Shown one piece after another: positions 15,460 through 19,231 of a DNA stretch of 19,231 nt; positions within the stretch are counted from its first letter, which is position 1; each line of letters begins with the position of its first letter. This stretch comes from Candidatus Cloacimonadota bacterium (GTDB lineage Bacteria; Cloacimonadota; Cloacimonadia; Cloacimonadales; JAOZMQ01): positions 1-19,231 of the forward strand of contig JAOZMQ010000013.1 in the NCBI GenBank assembly GCA_029934195.1, written 5' to 3'. The position numbers and the translations under genes were made by a program. The notes under the pieces are model-generated. The model searched no databases. It was not told where the DNA came from and was given only the letters and a program-made list of their open reading frames with translations.

Positions 15460-15485
15460 AAAACGATGTCGGAAGACATCGTTTT
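15460..15485 (+). terminator. Perfect 11-base-pair hairpin after the lipoprotein genes
   Basis: AAAACGATGTC (15460-15470) pairs perfectly with GACATCGTTTT (15475-15485) around GGAA, a GNRA-type tetraloop. It begins 11 bases after the lipoprotein stop. The T-tract is only four bases, so it may be a transcript-stabilising end or a weak terminator backed by the stronger one at 15514-15549. Confidence 0.7.
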
Positions 15486-15513
15486 AATGCTATAATTCTT
15501 GATAAATTATATA

Positions 15514-15549
15514 AAAAAAAGCTGACAACATACGTTGCCAGCTTTTTTT
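15514..15549. terminator. Bidirectional intrinsic terminator between convergent genes
   Basis: Arms 15514-15529 and 15534-15549 pair over 16 positions with a single A-C mismatch, around ATAC. The stem has A-tracts on one side and seven T on the other, so it works as an intrinsic terminator on both strands: for the plus-strand lipoprotein gene (ends 15448) and the minus-strand peptidase gene (stop at 15560-15562). Confidence 0.88.
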
Positions 15550-15559
15550 ATTGAGGAAA

Positions 15560-17599
15560 TTAAATTAAACCATCTCTTTTGAATAGAGCATTTGGATCAG
15601 GTTCTTTTCCTTTAAATTTTTTATAAAGCTCCATTGGATGAGCAGAATTTCCTTTTGAAAGAATATTCTCTTTAAAAGACGTTGCTGTTTCCTTATTAAA
15701 AATACCATTAATTTTAAATTCATCAAAAGCATCTGCATCTAATACTTCAGCCCATTTATAAGAATAATATCCTGCAGCATAACCACCAGCGAAGATGTGA
15801 CTAAAAGCACATGAAATACTCTTCTTTTCTATTTGAGGCAATAATCGTAATCTACCAATTGTATCATCTTCAAATTTCTTAATATCCTTAATTTGTGTAG
15901 GATCAATTGCATGCCAGCCCATATCAATAAAAGCATAAGATAATTGTCCAATATTCTGCATTCCTTTATGAAATGTTTCAGATTTTTTTACTTTAGCAAT
16001 TAATTCTTTTGGTATAACTTCACCAGTTTGATAATGGTTTGCAAATAATATAAGAGCTTCATATTCAGTTGCCCAATTCTCCATAATCTGTGAAGGTAGT
16101 TCTACAAAATCCCAATACACATTTGGACTTGCTAAAGATTGAAACTGACAATCTGATAATAGAGCATGCAATGCATGTCCAAACTCATGAAATATTGTTG
16201 TTACTTCATTTAAATCAAGAAGTGCCGGATGATTATCAGTTGGTTTAGTTAAGTTTGCAACAACCGATACATGAGGACGGACTATTTCATCGTTTTCTAA
16301 TCCTTGTCCTCTAAATGTTGTCATCCATGCTCCTCCGCGTTTAGTTTCACGGGGAAACAAATCCATATATAAAAGACCAATAAATTCATTATGCTTATCT
16401 GTTACCTTATATACTTTAACATCTTTTTGATATACAGGAAGATTATCAATTTCTTCAAAAGTTAGATCGTACAGTTTGTTTGCAATCTGAAAAATACCAT
16501 TCACGACATTTTCAATTTTGAAATATGGACGAAGTTCTTCACTTTCATAATTAAATAATTTCTTTTTCAGTTTTTCTGAATAATAAGCAGAATCCCAAGA
16601 ATAAAAATCTTTCAAATTATCAATTTTAAAAGCAAATTCTTTCAAATCATTGATTTCTTTTTTTGCAACAGGTAATGCCATTTTTAATAGATTTTCTAAA
16701 AACTCTGAAACTGTATTTGGATTTTTGGCCATCCGTTCTTCTAAAATAAAATCAGCATGAGTGTTATAACCTAAGATTTTAGCTCTTTTATATCTTAAAA
16801 CAGCAATTGTTTTTAAGATTTCACTATTATCAAATTTTCCACCAAAGCTACGAGCACCCATTGCATCAACGAGTACTTTCCGCAAACTTCGCTTTTTGAG
16901 ATATTTTACTGCCGGTAGATAACTTGGCATCTGAAGAGAAAGTATCCAACCTTCTTTTCCTTTTTTCTTTGCTGTTTCACGAGCTGCAGATTTTGCTACC
17001 TCTGGCAAACCATCTAAATCATTTTCTTCTGTTATATGTAATTCAAAAGCATTTGTTTCATTAAGTAAATTCTGTCCAAAAACCGGACCTAGTTTAGAAG
17101 CCTTCACATCGATTTCTTGAAGTTCTTTTTTCATCTTGTCATCAAGAAGTGCTCCATTTCTGACATAACTCTTATATGTAGTTTCTAAAAGGCGACGCTC
17201 TTCACTATTAAGTTTAAGTGTCTCGATATTGCTATAGACAGTTTTTACTCGTTTAAAAAGAATTGGGTCCATTGTAATTTCACTTGAAATTTGAGCTAAC
17301 ATTGGTGATATTTTTTGGGCTAATGATTTAAATTCATCATTAGATTCACAACTCATAAGGTTAAAATAGATTTTGGTAGGTTTTTCAATGGAATTTTGTG
17401 CAGTTTCTAAAGCAACAATTGTATTTTCAAAACTTGGCAAATCCGGGCAGTTTTTAATCTTTTCAATATTTACTTTTGTTTTTTTTATCCCATCTTCAAT
17501 TGCTGGTAAATAATGTTCCAGTTTAATAAGATTAAATGGGATTGCACCGAATGGCAATTTCGGTGTATTTACTAATGGATTGTTTGATAAATCAGTCAT
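15560..17599 (-). CDS. M3-family zinc oligopeptidase (oligopeptidase A / Dcp type)
   Basis: M3 metallopeptidases cleave short peptides, usually in the cytoplasm or periplasm. The 679-residue protein has HEFGH with zinc ligands H471 and H475 and catalytic E472, and the third ligand E500, 29 residues after the first histidine as in this family, inside WDFVELPSQIMENW. The mostly helical N-terminal part (about 20-240) is the typical lid region. Length matches both OpdA (prlC) and Dcp; WDFVELPSQIMENW is between the two, so I leave the symbol open. There is no signal peptide, so it is probably cytoplasmic. AAGGA lies seven bases before the start. It is a single gene, convergent with the lipoproteins. 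No residue needed for catalysis is missing. Confidence 0.93.
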   Translation of the reverse strand: MTDLSNNPLVNTPKLPFGAIPFNLIKLEHYLPAIEDGIKKTKVNIEKIKNCPDLPSFENTIVALETAQNSIEKPTKIYFNLMSCESNDEFKSLAQKISPMLAQISSEITMDPILFKRVKTVYSNIETLKLNSEERRLLETTYKSYVRNGALLDDKMKKELQEIDVKASKLGPVFGQNLLNETNAFELHITEENDLDGLPEVAKSAARETAKKKGKEGWILSLQMPSYLPAVKYLKKRSLRKVLVDAMGARSFGGKFDNSEILKTIAVLRYKRAKILGYNTHADFILEERMAKNPNTVSEFLENLLKMALPVAKKEINDLKEFAFKIDNLKDFYSWDSAYYSEKLKKKLFNYESEELRPYFKIENVVNGIFQIANKLYDLTFEEIDNLPVYQKDVKVYKVTDKHNEFIGLLYMDLFPRETKRGGAWMTTFRGQGLENDEIVRPHVSVVANLTKPTDNHPALLDLNEVTTIFHEFGHALHALLSDCQFQSLASPNVYWDFVELPSQIMENWATEYEALILFANHYQTGEVIPKELIAKVKKSETFHKGMQNIGQLSYAFIDMGWHAIDPTQIKDIKKFEDDTIGRLRLLPQIEKKSISCAFSHIFAGGYAAGYYSYKWAEVLDADAFDEFKINGIFNKETATSFKENILSKGNSAHPMELYKKFKGKEPDPNALFKRDGLI

Positions 17600-17617
17600 T
17601 CTTTTTTCCTTTTTTGA

Positions 17618-17660
17618 ATTATAATTTCTGCAATTTTTTTAGTTTGCTTGTCAATGTCAA
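17618..17660 (-). promoter_or_regulatory. Possible promoter of the M3 peptidase gene
   Basis: On the minus strand, TTGACA occurs twice in tandem (17655-17660 and 17649-17654), followed by TATAAT at 17618-17623. The nearer TTGACA is 25 bases from TATAAT. Individually both boxes match sigma-70 consensus, but the spacing is too long for a standard promoter. Location just upstream of the start supports a regulatory role. Confidence 0.4.
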
Positions 17661-17690
17661 AGGTTTTCTAAATGTCATCTAAAAAAGAAA

Positions 17691-17725
17691 TTTTTTCTTT
17701 GCGTTTAAAAGCGATTATTCTATTG
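17691..17725. repeat. Direct repeat copy 1 in intergenic repeat cluster
   Basis: These 35 bases are identical to 17837-17871 (start TTTTTTCTTTGCG, then TTTAAAAGCGATTATTCTATTG). In this copy TAAATTATGAATTTCTTT follows directly. In the other copy the same sequence follows after an extra 19 bases bounded by ATTG on both sides. This pattern suggests deletion between short repeats. Confidence 0.9.
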
Positions 17726-17768
17726 TAAATTATGAATTTCTTTCTTCGCAAAGTCGCAAAGGAAAGAA

Positions 17769-17829
17769 CGCAAAGGAAGAAAAGAATAAAGAAAAATTGG
17801 GGCACATTAATTTCTTTTCTTTCTTTGCG
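17769..17829. repeat. Inverted repeat (18-base arms) in the intergenic cluster
   Basis: CGCAAAGGAAGAAAAGAA (17769-17786) is the reverse complement of 17812-17829 apart from one position, around a 25-base loop. Just upstream, TTCGCAAAGTCGCAAAGG and AACGCAAAGG repeat the same CGCAAAG unit. The unit resembles intergenic 'ctttgcg' repeats widespread in several environmental bacterial groups; that link is from memory. Confidence 0.8.
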
Positions 17830-17836
17830 GAATCTC

Positions 17837-17911
17837 TTTTTTCTTTGCGTTTAAAAGCGATTATTCTATTGCAAAAAAGTTAATCAATTGTAAATTATGA
17901 ATTTCTTTTTT
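17837..17911. repeat. Direct repeat copy 2 with extra 19 bases
   Basis: The first 35 bases (17837-17871) match 17691-17725 exactly. After CTATTG this copy has CAAAAAAGTTAATCAATTG and then rejoins the other copy with TAAATTATGAATTTCTTT (17891-17908). It lies just downstream of the aminotransferase gene (which ends at 17922 on the minus strand) and shows no clear terminator for it. Confidence 0.9.
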
Positions 17912-17921
17912 AGAAAAATAT

Positions 17922-19109
17922 TTATAATTTTGACTTATTAAATTTATCATAACTGTTCAAAATTCGGGTTAAACCTTCTTCAATTTTGGACTTAGGACAT
18001 GCGAAAACGATTCGCATAAAACCGCTACCATTAATTCCAAATTTTCTACCAGTCAACAGACCAACTTTTGCATATTCAGTAAAGAATTTTTCTAATTCAG
18101 AATCTGTCATTTTCAGATTTCGACAATCAAGCCATCCGATATAAGTTCCTTGTGGTTTAACTAATTTTATTTCTGGAATTTTTTCCCTTAAAAAGTTATT
18201 AATAAATTCAATATTTTCTTCTAAGTATTGCAGAAGCTGTTCTAACCATTCAGCTCCTTGATTATATGCTACAGGTAAAGCAAAATTCCCAAAAATATTC
18301 CAAGTAGAAAATCCAAGTTGTTTTAAATGATTTTGAATTGTTTCTCGTAAAATATCATCTGGAATAATCAAATAAGAAGTAACTAAACCAGCGATATTGA
18401 AAGTTTTACTTGGTGCACAACAAGTTATTGTTCGTCGTCTTATTTCTTCCGAAATAGAAGCAATCGGAATATGGTTATGACCTAAATAAACAATATCCTG
18501 ATGAATTTCATCTGAAATGATTAAAACATCATACTTGCAACAAAGTTTGCCAATTGTTTCCAAATCTTGGCGACTCCATACAGAACCAGTCGGATTATGA
18601 GGATTGCAAAGAAACATCATTTTTACACCCTGCGAGAATTGCAACTCAAGATCTTCAAAATCAATGGAATATTTCTGACCATCAAAAAGCAAATCATTAT
18701 ATAGAATATTTCGGTTATTTAGTTTTATTGAATTTGAAAAAGGATGATAAACGGGTGGCTGAATTAGAATACTGTCACCGATTTCTGTTAAAGATTGAAT
18801 AATAAAATTTAAAGAGGGAACAATTCCATTTGTTCCAACAATCCATTCTCTTAAAATATTCCAATTGTGTCTTTTACGCATCCAATTTACAATTGATTCA
18901 AAAAAACAATCACTTCGTCTTCCATAGCCAAAAACACCATTTTTTGCTCGTTTTACAAGAATATCCTTTATCGGTTTTGCTACTTCAAAATCCATATCTG
19001 CAACCCAAAAAGGTAACACCTTTTCACTGCCAAAATATTCAGTAAGAAATCCCCACTGCTCACTATTATTAATTTTTCTATCAATAATTTTGTCAAAATC
19101 ATATTTCAT
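17922..19109 (-). CDS. MalY/PatB-type PLP aminotransferase (cystathionine beta-lyase)
   Basis: This group of fold type I PLP enzymes cleaves cystathionine or related C-S substrates to release homocysteine, pyruvate and ammonia; MalY also affects maltose regulation in E. coli. The 395-residue protein has the N-terminal LPFWVADMDFEVAKPI typical of MalY/PatB, GYGRRSD, IQPPVYHPF, the CNPHNPTG loop, the SDEIHQDIVY segment, the PLP lysine at K235 in APSKTFNIAGL, and the C-terminal QGTYIGWLD and FMRIVFACP. Length is normal. It starts at ATG 19107-19109 (complement) with GAGGAG eight bases upstream. No partner gene for sulphur metabolism is visible here. Annotating it beyond C-S beta-lyase is not supported. 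Reading is on the minus strand, toward the peptidase gene. Confidence 0.92.
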   Translation of the reverse strand: MKYDFDKIIDRKINNSEQWGFLTEYFGSEKVLPFWVADMDFEVAKPIKDILVKRAKNGVFGYGRRSDCFFESIVNWMRKRHNWNILREWIVGTNGIVPSLNFIIQSLTEIGDSILIQPPVYHPFSNSIKLNNRNILYNDLLFDGQKYSIDFEDLELQFSQGVKMMFLCNPHNPTGSVWSRQDLETIGKLCCKYDVLIISDEIHQDIVYLGHNHIPIASISEEIRRRTITCCAPSKTFNIAGLVTSYLIIPDDILRETIQNHLKQLGFSTWNIFGNFALPVAYNQGAEWLEQLLQYLEENIEFINNFLREKIPEIKLVKPQGTYIGWLDCRNLKMTDSELEKFFTEYAKVGLLTGRKFGINGSGFMRIVFACPKSKIEEGLTRILNSYDKFNKSKL

Positions 19110-19166
19110 TTCTTAGACTCCTCAATCTCAAATTTATTCAAGGATATAAAAGTTAAAACTCCAATT

Positions 19167-19196
19167 AGTTAGTATCTGAACGAAAACTAACTTTTT
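19167..19196. repeat. Third partial copy of the left-edge repeat, with a hairpin
   Basis: AGTATCTGAACGAAAA (19171-19186) matches the element at 40-55 (AGTACTTGAACGAAAA) with two differences, and the minus-strand read of the right arm near 253-264. Here AGTTAGT (19167-19173) and ACTAACT (19186-19192) form a 7-base-pair hairpin with a 12-base loop, followed by TTTTT on the plus strand. It lies upstream of the aminotransferase gene. Confidence 0.45.
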
Positions 19197-19214
19197 CTAA
19201 ATTTTCTTTTTTTT

Positions 19215-19231
19215 GTCGCTACTCTGTAGCT
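19215..19231. other. Small hairpin cut by the window edge
   Basis: GCTAC (19218-19222), TCT and GTAGC (19226-19230) form a 5-base-pair hairpin at the last bases. It may be the edge of another intergenic repeat, but too little is visible to say. Confidence 0.3.

Noticed and set aside
17691..17871. 35-base exact repeats as a CRISPR array
   Set aside because: Only two copies, a 111-base interval containing other repeat units, no cas genes, and no palindromic repeat structure.

Overview
This AT-rich window reads as bacterial chromosome. It combines a translation and cell-division operon core, RNase Y, a 6S RNA beside zapA, large Cys-anchored surface lipoproteins with Fn3-like repeats, and degenerate intergenic repeats. 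That mix fits a Gram-negative-type (diderm) lineage of the Fibrobacteres-Chlorobi-Bacteroidetes superphylum or its candidate-phylum neighbours such as Cloacimonadota. The placement is an inference from gene content and style, not from any search.

Layout: 1-545 holds no gene. It contains two divergent copies of an intergenic repeat in inverted orientation (36-105 and 193-267) and a possible promoter near 493-529. A structured leader (about 546-656) ends in a terminator hairpin just before infC. Then follows a tightly packed plus-strand run: infC, rpmI, rplT, pheS, pheT, a ZapB-like coiled-coil gene, zapA, a 6S RNA (about 5986-6158), rny, a YmdB-type phosphoesterase gene and folD (ends 9376). 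Three starts here differ from the longest reading frame: infC most likely starts at an ATT (675), rpmI at ATG 1306, and pheS at a TTG (1923) one base after rplT.

After a 120-base gap there is a two-gene lipoprotein unit (9497-11989 and 12008-15448). The first protein is 830 residues with an alpha/beta-like C-terminal domain. The second is 1146 residues: lipocalin-like domain, six related beta-sandwich repeats, one Fn3 domain and a SUMF1/FGE-type domain without the catalytic cysteines. Its end faces a convergent M3-family oligopeptidase (15560-17599, minus), and a strong bidirectional terminator separates them.

A 322-base gap (17600-17921) carries an intergenic repeat cluster with a 35-base exact direct repeat and an 18-base inverted repeat. 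It is followed by a minus-strand MalY/PatB-type aminotransferase (17922-19109). The right edge carries another piece of the repeat family seen at the left edge.

The core operon couples translation initiation, ribosomal proteins and phenylalanyl-tRNA synthetase with division-ring accessory proteins, global transcription control (6S RNA) and mRNA turnover (RNase Y). The lipoprotein pair is the least understood part. I see no defence island, CRISPR array, transposase or tRNA.
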